From Sphingomonadaceae bacterium (lineage in GTDB: Bacteria > Pseudomonadota > Alphaproteobacteria > Sphingomonadales > Sphingomonadaceae): 64,000 nt of DNA. Location: assembly GCA_024236195.1 (NCBI GenBank), contig JACKKZ010000002.1, forward strand, positions 434,001 to 498,000. Reading direction: 5' to 3'. Every line of letters starts with the position of its first letter. Within the stretch, counting starts at the first letter, position 1. The notes beneath the pieces are model-generated. The model was not told the DNA's origin. It searched no databases and saw nothing but the letters and a program-made list of their open reading frames with translations. Shown piece after piece: positions 45,058 to 55,466 of this stretch. The position numbers were made by a program, and so were the translations under genes.

Positions 45058-45594
45058 TCAGTCCCCTTCGAAGTCCATCATAGCATCAACCGCGATCCCG
45101 GCTTCCCGGAGCCGCGCCGCGCCGCCAAGGTCTGGCAGGTCGATCACGAACAAGGCCTGGTCAACAACAGCCCCGGCCTGACGCAATAGCTGCGCCGCGG
45201 CGAGGGCTGTTCCCCCTGTGGCGATCAGGTCATCGACGATTACGATTCTTTGCCCGGCGGGAATGGCGGTGGGATCAACCTCCAGCCGGTCTGTGCCATA
45301 TTCCAGTGCGTAATCAATGCCGATGGTTTCCACTGGCAGCTTGCCAGCCTTGCGCACCGGGATGAAGCCGAGACCAAGGCGAACTGCCACTGCGGTGCCG
45401 AAGATGAAGCCGCGCGCTTCCATCCCGGCGATCGCCTGTGCGCCGGACAGGCGCGCCTTTTCCGCGAGCAACTCGACCGTTGCAGCGAGACCGGGTCCGT
45501 CGGCGATCAGCGTAGTAATATCCCGGAACTGGATGCCCTTGGCGGGAAAGTCCGGCACGGTGCGCACCAGCGCCTTGATCTCTTCCGGGGTCAT
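45058..45594 (-). CDS. apt: Adenine phosphoribosyltransferase
   Basis: Salvages adenine with PRPP to AMP in the cytoplasm. The 178 residues show VPDFPAKGIQFRDITTL near 13-29, the hood/GMEARGFIFG segment near 56-65, and the PRPP loop VIVDDLIATGGTALAA near 118-133. Length is typical. It is separated from petC by a terminator at 45627-45659 and so is an independent unit. Confidence 0.96.
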   Translation of the reverse strand: MTPEEIKALVRTVPDFPAKGIQFRDITTLIADGPGLAATVELLAEKARLSGAQAIAGMEARGFIFGTAVAVRLGLGFIPVRKAGKLPVETIGIDYALEYGTDRLEVDPTAIPAGQRIVIVDDLIATGGTALAAAQLLRQAGAVVDQALFVIDLPDLGGAARLREAGIAVDAMMDFEGD

Positions 45595-45626
45595 GTCTGC
45601 GCTCCGTTAGTCCAGCTAAAAACGAA

Positions 45627-45659
45627 AGCGCCCCTCGCATCCGGGGATGGAGGGGCGCT
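45627..45659 (-). terminator. Rho-independent terminator of the petABC operon
   Basis: AGCGCCCCTC (45627-45636) pairs with GAGGGGCGCT (45650-45659), with a smaller CATC/GATG helix in the loop. On the minus strand it is followed by TTCGTTTTTAG. It lies 28 bases past petC. Confidence 0.85.
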
Positions 45660-45687
45660 ATTCTATCGGGTCATCCGAAGAAGCGGC

Positions 45688-46545
45688 TCAGGCTGCTTTC
45701 TTCTTTTTCTTGTCCGCCCAGACCTGCTGCTTGGCAATGTATGCCAGAATCGTGGCGAAGAGCAGGAAGCCGAGCACCGGCCAGCCGGTCTGCTTACGCT
45801 TCACCAGCTTGGGTTCAGCCGTCCAGGTGAGGAAGGCAGCCACGTCTTTGGCCATCTGGTCGATGGTCGGTTCGGGATTGCCTTCAGCATAGGTGACCTG
45901 ACCATCGGCACCAAGCGGCGGAGCCATCGCGAGGTTGAGGTTCGCGAAATAGGGGTTGTAGTGCAGGCCAGGGCCAGTCTTGGAATCCGGGAACTTCTTC
46001 ACCAGCTCGGCGGCTGTTCCTGATAACCGGTCAGCAGCGAATAGACATAGGCGGTGCCGTGGTGGCGCGCCTTGGTCATCAGCGAGAGATCCGGCGGGAC
46101 TGCATTGTTGTTGGCCGCACGGGCCGCCACGGCGTTCGGATAAGGCGACGGGAAGTAATCCGTCGGGCTGCCCGGAACAGTGGTGGCTTCACCCGTCACA
46201 GGGTCGATGCCGGGCACATTGAACGTCGCCGCAATCGCCTTCACCTGCTCTTCGCTATAGCCGATCTGCTGGAGATCGCGGAAAGCGACATATTTGAGGC
46301 TGTGGCAAGCGGCGCAGACTTCCTTGTAAACCTCGGAAGCCGCGCTGCAGCTGGGCATTGTCCCACTTACCGAAGGGCCCGTCGAAGCTGTATTCGACAT
46401 GCTTGGGCGTGAGGTGGAACTCATGCTCGGCAGTCGGTTCCTTGAACTTGCCGTCAGCAATAACCGTGAAGAGGCCGCCGATGAAGGCCCAGAGGACCGC
46501 CACCGTGAAAAACAGGCCTGCGAGAATTCCGATGATGCGAACCAT
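45688..46545 (-). pseudogene. petC: Cytochrome c1 (bc1 complex), two frame slips as read
   Basis: Membrane-anchored c-type cytochrome passing electrons from the Rieske protein to cytochrome c. The joined product would be 285 residues: an N-terminal helix (MVRIIGILAGLFFTVAVLW), a heme site VCAACHSLKY near 75-84, the axial Met in NLNLAMAPPL, and a C-terminal anchor before WADKKKKKAA. As read, one extra base in a CC pair near 46335 breaks the frame after QLQRGF, and a missing base near 46010 breaks it again after GYQEQP. Both are at short C/G runs, so sequence error is likelier than decay. Confidence 0.85.
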
Positions 46546-46573
46546 GGGTGTGTCTTTCTCTTAGTCCTGTTGC

Positions 46574-47858
46574 TTACTCGGCCCGGAGCCAGTTCGGCAT
46601 TGTCATCCGAACCAAGCACGGCTTCGGTGATCGAATAGGGCAGCGGTTCAGGCCGCTCCACCGATGCGACGATCGGCAGGATCACCAGGAAGTGGAGGAA
46701 ATAATAAGCCGTCGCGAGCTGGCTCATCATCACGAAGGGTTCTTCCGCCGGGGCGCCGCCGCAATAGAACAGCACCGCCATGGCCGGAATGAGGCCGAAC
46801 CAGAAGAACTTGCGGAACAGTGGGCGGTAATGGCCCGACCGCACCGGCGACGTATCGAGCCAGGGCAGGAAGAACCACACCAGGATCGAGCCGAACATGG
46901 CGATCACGCCCATCAGCTTGGCCGGAATGAAGAAGAAGTCCGCAGTGAAAGCACGCAGGATCGCGTAGAACGGCCAGAAATACCATTCGGGCACGATATG
47001 CGCAGGCGTGCTCATCGGGTTGGCCGGGATGTAATTGTCCGGGTGGCCCAGCGCGTTCGGCAGGAAGAACAGCATCGCGCAGTAGAGGAACAGGAACACG
47101 CCCAGCCCGAAGCCGTCCTTCGCCGTGTAATAGGGGTGGAACGGAATCGTGTCGCTTTCACCCTTCACCTCAACCCCGGTCGGGTTGGAGGAGCCGGGGA
47201 TATGCAGCGCCCAGATGTGCAGGATAACGACGCCCGCGATCACGAAGGGCAGCAGGAAGTGCAGCGAGAAGAAGCGGTTGAGCGCGGCATTATCCGGTGC
47301 AAAGCCGCCCAGCAGCCAGATCTGCAGCGGTTCGCCGACCAGCGGGATCGCGCCGAACAGGCCGGTGATGACCTTGGCCCCCCAGAAGCTCATCTGGCCC
47401 CACGGCAGGACGTAGCCCATGAAGGCGGTGGCCATCATCAGCAGGAAGATCACCACGCCCATCAGCCACACCATTTCGCGCGGCGCCTTGTAGGAACCAT
47501 AGAAGAAACCGCGGAAGATATGGAGATAGACAACCACGAAGAAAGCCGAGGCACCGTTGGCATGCGCATAGCGCAGCATCCAGCCCCAGTTGACGTCGCG
47601 CATGATATGTTCGGTCGAATCGAAGGCGACCAGCGCATTGGGCGCATAATGCATCGCCAGCACCACGCCGGTGACGATCTGGAGCACCAGGCAGAAGCCG
47701 GCCAGCACGCCGAAATTCCAGAAATAGTTGAGATTGCGCGGCACCGGATAGCCGGCACCGATCGCATTATAGACGAAGCGCGGCAGGGGCAGCCTGTCAT
47801 CCACCCACTTCATCAGCGGATTTTGCGGTTCGTATTGGTTCGCCCAGGGGAAGCTCAT
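46574..47858 (-). CDS. petB: Cytochrome b (bc1 complex), frame slip at the extreme C-terminus
   Basis: Core membrane subunit of the quinol:cytochrome c reductase. Eight membrane helices are visible, with heme ligand pairs in RYAHANGASAFFVVVYLHIF and in SLHFLLPFVIAGVVILHIW, and the Qo-site PEWY in HIVPEWYFWPFY near 282. The family-like end would be a TAA at 46574-46576, reached if one G is removed from the run at 46582-46584, giving about 427 residues. As read, the frame runs on into petC sequence and stops at 45999. It follows petA by 17 bases. Confidence 0.92.
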
Positions 47859-47875
47859 TGTCTCTATCCTTCGCC

Positions 47876-48454
47876 TCAGCCGATCTTCACGACAGTGTCG
47901 GAAGTGAATTCATATTCAGGCACCTGCAGGTTGAGCGGGGCCGGACCCTTGCGGATGCGCGCGGCGGTGTCGTAATGCGAACCGTGGCAGGGGCAGAAAT
48001 ATCCGCCAAACTCGCCCTTGTTCTCACCTTCGCCCGCACCCAGCGGCACACAGCCCAGATGCGTGCAGACGCCCATGGTGATCAGCCAGTTTTCATGGCC
48101 TTCCTTGGTGCGTTCGGCCAGCGTCTGCGGGTCGCGCAGGCTGCCGACATCGACGGCATTGGCCTCTTCAATTTCCTTGGCAGTCAGATTGCGCACGAAC
48201 ACCGGCTGCTTGCGGAACACCGCCTTGACCGCCTGACCGGGCTGAATCGCGCTGACGTCCAGTTCGGTCGAGCTTTCGGCCAGAACATCCTTGGACGGGG
48301 CCATCTGGCTGACCAGGGGCAGCAAGGTCACAACGCCGCCAACGCCCGCCGCGCCGACTGCGGCAATATTGATAAAGTCGCGCCGACGCACGCCTTCTCC
48401 GCTTTCTGCGGCGGCCACGCCATCCACATCCGCGGTGCCAGTACTTTCTGTCAT
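47876..48454 (-). CDS. petA: Rieske iron-sulfur subunit of cytochrome bc1
   Basis: A 192-residue [2Fe-2S] protein with a Tat-type anchor (RRRDFINIAAVGAAGVGGVV near 23-42) and a periplasmic Rieske domain. Cluster ligands sit in VCTHLGCVPLG near 128-138 and YFCPCHGSHYD near 151-161. Length and spacing are typical. It starts the petABC operon. The 221 bases upstream to pgeF hold the promoter region and no gene; this gene itself has no frame slip although its neighbours do. Confidence 0.96.
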   Translation of the reverse strand: MTESTGTADVDGVAAAESGEGVRRRDFINIAAVGAAGVGGVVTLLPLVSQMAPSKDVLAESSTELDVSAIQPGQAVKAVFRKQPVFVRNLTAKEIEEANAVDVGSLRDPQTLAERTKEGHENWLITMGVCTHLGCVPLGAGEGENKGEFGGYFCPCHGSHYDTAARIRKGPAPLNLQVPEYEFTSDTVVKIG

Positions 48455-48675
48455 CTGCCCTGCCTTGCCTGTAACACTTGCCTTGCCGAACCCCGCCCAA
48501 CCGGCAGAATCCGGGGTTTTTCAACCGCACCGCAAGAAGAGAACGCCCCTGTTTGCGGCAATACCGGACAGGCCCCTCCAGACCTGACCCGTGCCGGTTT
48601 GAGCGAGCCTGTAAACACAATAAGCGGCATTGCCAACCGCCATTTTCGCCTTTTCCTGCGCCTTGTGCAGCAAAC

Positions 48676-49437
48676 TCAAAGCGAGCCATTCGCAATAAGC
48701 GACAGCTCACGTCCGTAATCCGGTTCGGCGCGATGGGTTGCCCGGCGATACGAGAGAAGAAGCGCGCCGGATCGGCATAAGTATCAAGGCCCAAAGGCTC
48801 GACCTGTTTGACTCCGGACGCAACCAGGGCGCGACACCACACATAGGCTTCGAGGTCGAATTGCCAATGCCCCGGCTTTCCGGAGGCAAAAATCCCTCGT
48901 CCGCTGGCGTGAATTGCTGACGGAAAGCATCATCCACTTCATAGCTGGACTGCGCGATACAGGGGCCGATGGCGGCAGCAATCCAGTTCAGCCTGCGCGC
49001 CTAGCCGGCACATGGCCTCCACCGTAGCTTCGACCACGCCGCCATACGCACCGCGCCATCCTGCATGGGCCGCGCCGACTACCCCGCCTGTCGATCAGCC
49101 AGCAGCACCGGCGCGCAATCAGCGGTAAGGATGCCCAGCAGCACACCCGGCCGGTCTGTTACCAGTGCATCTGCCTTTAGGGCGGCTGGCCTCGTCCCAC
49201 TCGGCCGCTTCGACGCAAAGCGCAGAATGGACCTGATAAACCGTAACCAGCCGGGCACCGGGCAGCACTGCCTGCACGCCGCGCGCACGGTTTTCCAGCA
49301 CCGGGGCAAGGCGCGGATCATCAGGCTCCATCCCGCGCGAACCCATGTCCAGCCCCGCCAGTACGCCCGTCGACACCCCGCCCCGGCGTCCGAGGAAACC
49401 ATGCGGGATGCCATCCAGCACCCCCGGCGCGGATCAC
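48676..49437 (-). pseudogene. pgeF: Peptidoglycan editing factor PgeF (YfiH/laccase-domain), multiply frameshifted as read
   Basis: The joined reading is a full YfiH-type zinc/copper protein: LDGIPHGFLGRRGGVSTG at the start, YQVHSALC, LGILTADCAPVLLADRQ, VVGAAHAGWRGAYGG, AAIGPCIAQSSYEVD, and the C-terminal TYADPARFF then SYRRATHRAEPDYGREL. All three metal-ligand segments are present. At least five slips occur, near 49189, 49085, 49000, 48890 and 48755, with a possible sixth in the G run near 49423. The stop is at 48676-48678. The start could be GTG 49437 or GTG 49421. PgeF removes wrongly incorporated residues from peptidoglycan precursors. Confidence 0.8.
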
Positions 49438-49447
49438 TTCGACCGGT

Positions 49448-52102
49448 TCAGCCAAGGCTTCGGCTCACTTGCTCGAATGTGTCACGCGACAATTTATCCG
49501 CTGCAGCAATCCGCTCCAGCTCGGCCTGCATCAATTCGGCCCGGCCCGGCTCGATCCGCCGCCAGCGGCCCAGCGGCGGTACGAACCGCGCGGCTGTCTG
49601 CGCATTTATCGGGTCAAGCGCGAGGATCAGGTCAGCCACCATCCGGTAGCCTTCACCATCCGCAGCATGGAACGCATGCGGGTTCCCGGCAAAGGCCATG
49701 TAGAGCGAGCGCACCCGGTTAGGATTGCGCAGCGTAAAGTCGGCATGCTTCGCCAATGCCTTCACATGCGCCAGCGCCTGCGGGTGGAGGCTGGAGGCCT
49801 GCAGCGCGAACCACTTATCGACCACCAGCTCGTTATCGCGGTAGCGGTTATAGAAATCGAGCAATCGCGCCGTCCGCTCAGGACATTCAAGCCCGGTCAG
49901 AACCATCAGCGCGCCTTGCCGGTCGGTCATATTATCCGCCGCATCATATTGTGCCGCTGCCATGGTGGCGGCCGCGGCAGGGTTGCCCGCCGCGAGATAG
50001 ACCAGCGCCTGCGTCTTCACCTTGCGCGCGCCTTTGGCCACTGCCTCAAGGCTGAATGGGACCGCGGAGGCGCGGTCGTGCATCGCTACGAGCTCGCTTG
50101 CGAGCGCCTTGCCCAAATGCGCTTTCAGCCTTTCGCGCTCGGCGTGGATACGGCCCGGATCAGCCACCAGCAGCTGTTCGGCGAGGTAGGACTGGCTCGG
50201 CAGGATCATCAATTCGCCGCGCATGAGATCGTCCAGCGCAGCGTCCGCCAGCACCGCCCGTAACGCTCCGGCAATGGCTGTTTCACCAGCAGCGCGCTCA
50301 CCGTCGTCCAGCCCTCACCCACGGCAGCGACAAGGTGCGAGACGACGAGTTCCTGCATCGCTTCATAGCGGGCAAAGGGATCATCATCCTTGGCGGCAAG
50401 GAAGACAAGGTCTTCGCGGGGCATATGACGCGCTCAATCGTCACCGGGGCAGAAAAGCCGCGATTGATCGACAGGACCGGTGCTTCTGCAAATCCGACAA
50501 AGTCGAGTGACGATCTGACAGTGTCGAGAATGACCAGTTGCTCCCCTGCATGGGCGCCGGACGCACGATCAAACAGCGCGATCCGCAGCGGAATCGGCAT
50601 TGGCTGCTTGGTGGCTGGCCAGTGTCGGCGGGACATGCTGCCTGAGCTTGAGCGTGGCGGTGCTGCCCGAATGCTCCAGCGAGGCTTCGACCTTGGGCGC
50701 GCCAGCTTGCGAATACCACAGTCGGAACTGGGCAAGGTCCATCCCTGTCCTGTCCTCAATGGCTTTGACGAAATCCTCGCAAGTGGCGGCTTCGCCATCA
50801 TGGCGCTCGAAATAAAGATCGCAGCCTTTGCGGAAGGCGTCCGGCCCCGCCATGGTCCGCATCATGCGGATCACCTCTGCCCCCTTGTTATAGACGGTGG
50901 AGGTGTAGAAATTGGATATCTCGCGATAGGAATCGGGGCGGATCGGATGCGCCAGCGGCCCCGAATCCTCAGGGAACTGGACGGAGCGCAGAACCCGCAC
51001 ATCCTCGATCCGTTTCACCGCCTCGCTGCCCATATCCTGGCTGAACAGCTGGTCGCGCAGCACGGTGAAACCTTCCTTCAGGCTGAGCTGGAACCAGTCG
51101 CGGCAAGTGACGCGGTTGCCGGACCAGTTGTGGAAATATTCATGCGCGATCACCCCTTCCACGCCATCGTAATCCGCATCAGTCGCGGTTTCGGGATCGG
51201 CCAGCACATAGCGGGTGTTGAAGACGTTGAGCCCCTTGTTCTCCATCGCACCCATGTTGAAATCGGACACGGCGACGATGTTGAACAGGTCGAGGTCATA
51301 TTCGCGACCGAACACCTCCTCGTCCCATTTCATGCTGTTCTTGAGCGCCAGCATGGCATGGCCGGTACGCTCAAGATCGCCGTCGCGGACATAGATGTTT
51401 AGCGCAACCTCGCGGCCAGACATGGTGGTGAAACTGTCCCGATTGGCCACCAGATCGCCCGCCACAGCCGCGAACAGATAGCTCGGCTTGGGCCAGGGGT
51501 CATGCCATTCGGCCCAGTGTTCGCCCGCTTCTCCGTCACCGCTGGCCACGCAATTGCCGTTGGAAAGCAGCACCGGGAATTGCGCCTTCGGCCCGCTCAT
51601 CCGCACGCGATAGGTTGACAGCACATCTGGCCGGTCGGGAAAGAAGGTGATCCGCCGGAACCCTTCAGCCTCGCACTGGGTGCAGAGCATCCCGTTGGAG
51701 GCATAAAGCCCCATCAGCTGGCTGTTGGCCGCCGGGTCGATCTCCGTGACAACCCCCACTTCATGAGCATCTCCCGTCAGGGGAGACCACAAGGTCCGGC
51801 CCATCCATGTGCCAGCTATTGGCCGGGACGCCATCGACCGTGACATCCAGCGGGTCAGCCCCGTCACCGTTGAGGCGGATGGTCGGGCTCGCTTCCGCAT
51901 CTGGATTGCGCTGCACAGCCAGCCGGGCCACCACACGGGTCCGCTCCATCCCAAGGTCAAAATCCAGCGCCACTTCGGGCAAAAGCCAAGGGAAGGGCGT
52001 ATAATCCTCGCGCCGGATCTGCGGCGGTTCCTTGGGCTGCGCGACAGCGTCGGCCATCTCGGGGTTGCCATCCGGGTTCGAAGGGGTGCGGGCAATATCC
52101 AT
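49448..52102 (-). pseudogene. pepN: Aminopeptidase N (M1 family), four frame slips as read
   Basis: Zinc aminopeptidase of the E. coli PepN type, about 884 residues when joined. Catalytic motifs are intact: GAMENKGLN, then HEYFHNWSGNR with the downstream Glu in LKEGFTVLRDQLF. The N-terminal domain starts MDIARTPSNPDG, and the C-terminal helical domain ends EQVSRSLG. Slips are seen near 51774 (after VVSPDG), 50622 (after QHVPPT), 50420 (after VTIER) and 50288 (a GG where GGG is expected before ETAIAG). It is divergent from the epimerase at 52156. Confidence 0.88.
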
Positions 52103-52155
52103 GCTGTGAGGCTCTACTCGCTTTCACTCTGCGGTCCAGCGGTTACAAGGCCGCC

Positions 52156-52926
52156 ATGGCGCATTTATTGATCTTCGGGCTTGGCTATACCGCTCAATAT
52201 ATTGCCGAAAGGCTTCGTGCGGCGGGCTGGCATATCGACGCGACAGGAAGTGCGGGGAATATCGACTTCGATGATGGTGCTGCGGTGGCTTCTGCCATGG
52301 CGCAGGCAAGCCATGTGCTGAGCTCGGTTCCGCCAGCTGATGACAGCGACCCGGTGCTGGATAGTTATTCCAAGCTGCTAGGCGGCAAATGGCTTGGCTA
52401 CCTTTCCTCCACCGGCGTGTATGGCGATGCAGGCGGCGCATGGGTCGATGAAAGCGCGCCGATCGGCAAAGGCCGCCGCACCGCCCGCAGCGATGCTGAC
52501 CAGCGCTGGCTGGATATGGGAGCGCGGGTATTCCGCCTGCCGGGCATTTACGGCTCAGGTCGTAGCCCACTCGACCGGGTGCGCAGCGGGAAGGCCCATC
52601 GGATCGACCAGCCGGGACAGGTCTTCAGCAGGGTGCATGTCGAGGATATCGCCAGCGGTGTGGTCGCCGGGATGGATGCCCCGCCCGGTGCCTATAACCT
52701 CGCCGACGATTTGCCATGCAGCCAGAATGACGTGGTCGAGGAAGCCTGCCGCCTGCTCGGCGTTCCCCCTCCGCCGCTCCAGACCATGGCAGAAGCAGGC
52801 CTCAGCCCGATGGCGCGCGGTTTCTACGCGGAGAACCGCCGGGTGGCCAATCGCAAGGCGAAACGAGTGCTCGGCTGGCAGCCGCGCTATCCGACCTTTC
52901 GCGAAGGCTTGCAGTCTTTGCTGTAA
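52156..52926 (+). CDS. NAD-dependent epimerase-like protein (YeeZ-type)
   Basis: A 256-residue extended-SDR-like protein. The N-terminus LLIFGLGYTAQYIAERL gives the GxGxxA nucleotide-binding loop. The middle has the YLSSTGVYGDAGGAWVDE segment near 82-99, with Ser and Tyr at the expected catalytic places, and FRLPGIYGSGRSPLDRV near 127-143. It resembles YeeZ/YbjT-type proteins of uncertain substrate. It is divergent from pepN across 53 bases. Confidence 0.83.
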   Translation: MAHLLIFGLGYTAQYIAERLRAAGWHIDATGSAGNIDFDDGAAVASAMAQASHVLSSVPPADDSDPVLDSYSKLLGGKWLGYLSSTGVYGDAGGAWVDESAPIGKGRRTARSDADQRWLDMGARVFRLPGIYGSGRSPLDRVRSGKAHRIDQPGQVFSRVHVEDIASGVVAGMDAPPGAYNLADDLPCSQNDVVEEACRLLGVPPPPLQTMAEAGLSPMARGFYAENRRVANRKAKRVLGWQPRYPTFREGLQSLL

Positions 52927-52967
52927 ATTGCCTAACTCGTGTCATCAGGGGCAAAGGGGGGAAGGCA

Positions 52968-53516
52968 ATGGCAAACAAAAACTGGTGGATCCGCCTGCAT
53001 TCGGTTGAATGCATAAAGACGACCGAGAGCGGCAAGGATGAGCCGGTATTCACTGTCAGCGCTGGCACTATGCACGAATTCGACCAAGAGATCTGGACCA
53101 GTGGGCAGCTCTCATTTGGTGTCGGGCAAACCTATGCTTTCGGCGGTGACCAGCCCTATGCCATTCCCCGCAAGCATTTCCTCCGGCTTTCGACACATGA
53201 GATCGACAAGAACCCGAATGATCATTTCCAGGACGTCTATTTCATGCATAACGAGGAAGGTCTGGTCTATATTCAGGACACGCAGGGTGGGCCCGATCGC
53301 AGCTATTATTTTTTTGACGGTTTCCTGAAGCAGCAAATGGCCGAACAGGCGGGCAAGCCGGGTGAGTTCCTGCACAGTCTCGACATCCACGAATATGACG
53401 ATGCCGCGATGGTAGAGGCCAATGCCGGACGGGCGGAAGTCCAGCCGCGCTTCGTGCCGAGCGATTTCCTGCTCGACGGGATTTACCGGGTCTATTTCAG
53501 GATGAGCCTCTCCTAG
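52968..53516 (+). CDS. Hypothetical protein
   Basis: A 182-residue soluble protein, no signal peptide or membrane helix. I do not recognise it. It is rich in aromatic and acidic residues (QDVYFMHNEEGLVYIQD near 86-102, SYYFFDGFLKQQM near 112-124) and probably folds as a beta-rich domain. AAAGGGGGGAAGG precedes the ATG. It lies 41 bases after the epimerase on the same strand and may be cotranscribed. Codon use looks like that of its neighbours. Confidence 0.65.
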   Translation: MANKNWWIRLHSVECIKTTESGKDEPVFTVSAGTMHEFDQEIWTSGQLSFGVGQTYAFGGDQPYAIPRKHFLRLSTHEIDKNPNDHFQDVYFMHNEEGLVYIQDTQGGPDRSYYFFDGFLKQQMAEQAGKPGEFLHSLDIHEYDDAAMVEANAGRAEVQPRFVPSDFLLDGIYRVYFRMSLS

Positions 53517-53521
53517 CCTGC

Positions 53522-54433
53522 CTACTTCACTTGCCGCGCACGCAGGGCGATCACCAATCCAGTCATCGCAAGCACCGCACCGGCAGCAGCCAGCGCAGTC
53601 CAGCGATAGCCCTCAAATAGCGTCGAAATCACCATCGCGATCACCACTACCAGCACACCGTTATAGGCAGCGCGGCCTGCCCCCAATTGCCGCACCAGCC
53701 CGTAATAGAGCGGGAAGGTCACAACGGACCCGGCCAGCGCCAGCCATGCCGTACCAAGCCAGAAACTGGCGCGAGCCGGGAAGACCGGCGGCCCGGCCAG
53801 CATATAGGCCAGCGCGGCATCCAGCAGCGTGCCATAGAGCATCGCCCAGGCCAGCAACGTAACCAATGGCACATCGCGCCCGGCCGGCCCGGCCTGAATG
53901 ACGTTGGCAATCGAGGCCGCCAGCATAGCCACCAGCGCCAGCCCTGCACCCAGCGCCACATTCCCGCCCAGCGGCGCTGATTGCGCTTCATTCACCAGCA
54001 GCAGCGCTATTCCGGCTAGCGCGATACCGCTGCCGACCACGAAGCGCGCGGTGATTTCCTGCCCCAGCAGGAGCCGCCCCAGGATCGCATTGGGCACTAG
54101 CATCATCCCGATCATCAGCGCCACAATTCCGGAGGTCAGGTGCAATTCCGACAGATAGACAAAGGTGAAATTACCGCAGAACTGGAACAGGCCCATTGCC
54201 AGCGCCAGCCCTTGCGCACGGCGGGGCATAGCGAGTTTGTGCCGCATCACCATGGCCAGCGCGAACATCGCCGGGGTGGCGAGGGCAAAGCGATAGGCGA
54301 CTGCCCAGTGCGCGGAAACCTCCCCGATCTGGCCGGTAATCACAAACCAGGTCGACCCCCAGATGCAGGCCACAAGCAGGAAGGGGAAAACAATACGCGG
54401 CCTGAGCAGCGCATGCGGGGGCAGCTCGCTCAT
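53522..54433 (-). CDS. EamA/DMT family transporter
   Basis: A 303-residue inner-membrane permease with about ten helices in two EamA repeats. The first begins FPFLLVACIWGSTWFVI near residues 16-32, the motif that opens most RhaT/YdcZ-like DMT proteins. The second repeat starts near 150. Substrate unknown; DMT proteins often export amino acids or metabolites. The start at 54433 overlaps the threonine aldolase stop as ATGA, so the two are coupled and the permease may move a threonine-related compound. Confidence 0.88.
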   Translation of the reverse strand: MSELPPHALLRPRIVFPFLLVACIWGSTWFVITGQIGEVSAHWAVAYRFALATPAMFALAMVMRHKLAMPRRAQGLALAMGLFQFCGNFTFVYLSELHLTSGIVALMIGMMLVPNAILGRLLLGQEITARFVVGSGIALAGIALLLVNEAQSAPLGGNVALGAGLALVAMLAASIANVIQAGPAGRDVPLVTLLAWAMLYGTLLDAALAYMLAGPPVFPARASFWLGTAWLALAGSVVTFPLYYGLVRQLGAGRAAYNGVLVVVIAMVISTLFEGYRWTALAAAGAVLAMTGLVIALRARQVK

Positions 54434-55425
54434 AAGCCTCCGATGGCCCGCGCCAGCGCCTGCGCGTCTTCCGCCCGGCTGTTCCAGGCGGTGACAAAGC
54501 GCGCCGCCCCTTCGCCCCAATCGTAGAAGCTGAAGCCTTGGGCCCGCAATGCCTCTCGCTCCTGCGCGGTGCAGGCCATGAACACTTCATTTGCCTGCAC
54601 CGGATGCAGCAACCGCTCTGCGCAGGCCGAAGCAATTTCCGCAGCAGCACCATTGGCGGCGGCGGCATTGTGCAGCCAGATGTCCTTCTCCAGCATCGCC
54701 AGGATCTGCGCCGCGAGATAGCGCCCCTTGCTCTGCAAATGTCCGGCACGCTTGCGGCGATAGCGGGCGACATCAGCCAGCGCGGGATCGAAGAACACGA
54801 TCGCTTCCGCGCTCATCCCGCCATTCTTCACAAAGCCAAAGCTGAGCGCATCGACCGGCCCGGCCACTTCTGCCGGTGGGCGATTGGCGAAGGCAACCGC
54901 ATTTGCAAAGCGCGCCCCGTCCATGTGGAAGGCCAGCCCGCGCTTCCCGCATTCGGCATCCAGCGCGGCCAGTTCGCCGGGGGAATAGACGCAGCCATAT
55001 TCGCTCGCTTGCGTGATGGAGAGCGCATGCGGCTGCACCTGATGCACATCGTCGCGGATCGGATCGAGCGTGGCGGCGAGCGTCGCGGGCGTCACCTTGG
55101 CATGATCACCCTCACACAGCAGCAGCTTGGCTCCGTGGAGATAGAAACCCGGCGCACCGCCTTCATCCATTTCGATATGCGCTTCACGGTGGCAGGCCAC
55201 CCCGCCATGCGGCGGCACCATGGTCGAGAGCGCAAGGCAATTGGCCGCCGTGCCGGTGGCGACCCACAACACCGCCACTTCCTTGCCAAACAGCGCCGCC
55301 ATCGCATCATCCAGCGCGGCGGAGGCGCGGTCCCCATCATAGGGCGCGTCAGCGGCATCGACGTCCTTCATCGCCTGCCAGACGGCAGGATGGACAGCGG
55401 CGGCATTGTCAGACAGAAATTGCAT
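54430..55425 (-). CDS. ltaE: Low-specificity L-threonine aldolase-like PLP enzyme
   Basis: A fold-type I PLP enzyme of 331 residues cleaving threonine to glycine and acetaldehyde. The start MQFLSDNAAAVHP is the family N-terminus. PLP-contact regions are AVLWVATGTAANCLAL near 53-68, LAFHMDGARFANAVA near 161-175 and the Schiff-base Lys in GFVKNGGMS near 195-203. The usual KGLG around that lysine is replaced by KNGG, a known variant. It is coupled to a DMT permease and divergent from the GNAT gene. Confidence 0.87.
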   Translation of the reverse strand: MQFLSDNAAAVHPAVWQAMKDVDAADAPYDGDRASAALDDAMAALFGKEVAVLWVATGTAANCLALSTMVPPHGGVACHREAHIEMDEGGAPGFYLHGAKLLLCEGDHAKVTPATLAATLDPIRDDVHQVQPHALSITQASEYGCVYSPGELAALDAECGKRGLAFHMDGARFANAVAFANRPPAEVAGPVDALSFGFVKNGGMSAEAIVFFDPALADVARYRRKRAGHLQSKGRYLAAQILAMLEKDIWLHNAAAANGAAAEIASACAERLLHPVQANEVFMACTAQEREALRAQGFSFYDWGEGAARFVTAWNSRAEDAQALARAIGGL

Positions 55426-55466
55426 GACAGCGCATCTACTCATTTGACAGACCGAGGCCAAGCAGC

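Noticed and set aside
45999..46573. Cytochrome b reading on to 45999 as a natural b-c1 fusion
   Set aside because: The frame passes through nonsense (Ser/Arg-rich stretch) before re-entering c1 sequence, and a separate c1 start at 46545 exists. Frame slips explain it better.
46558..47975. 475-codon plus-strand frame opposite petB
   Set aside because: Antisense shadow in a GC-rich gene; composition is His/Gln/Arg-rich with no domain.
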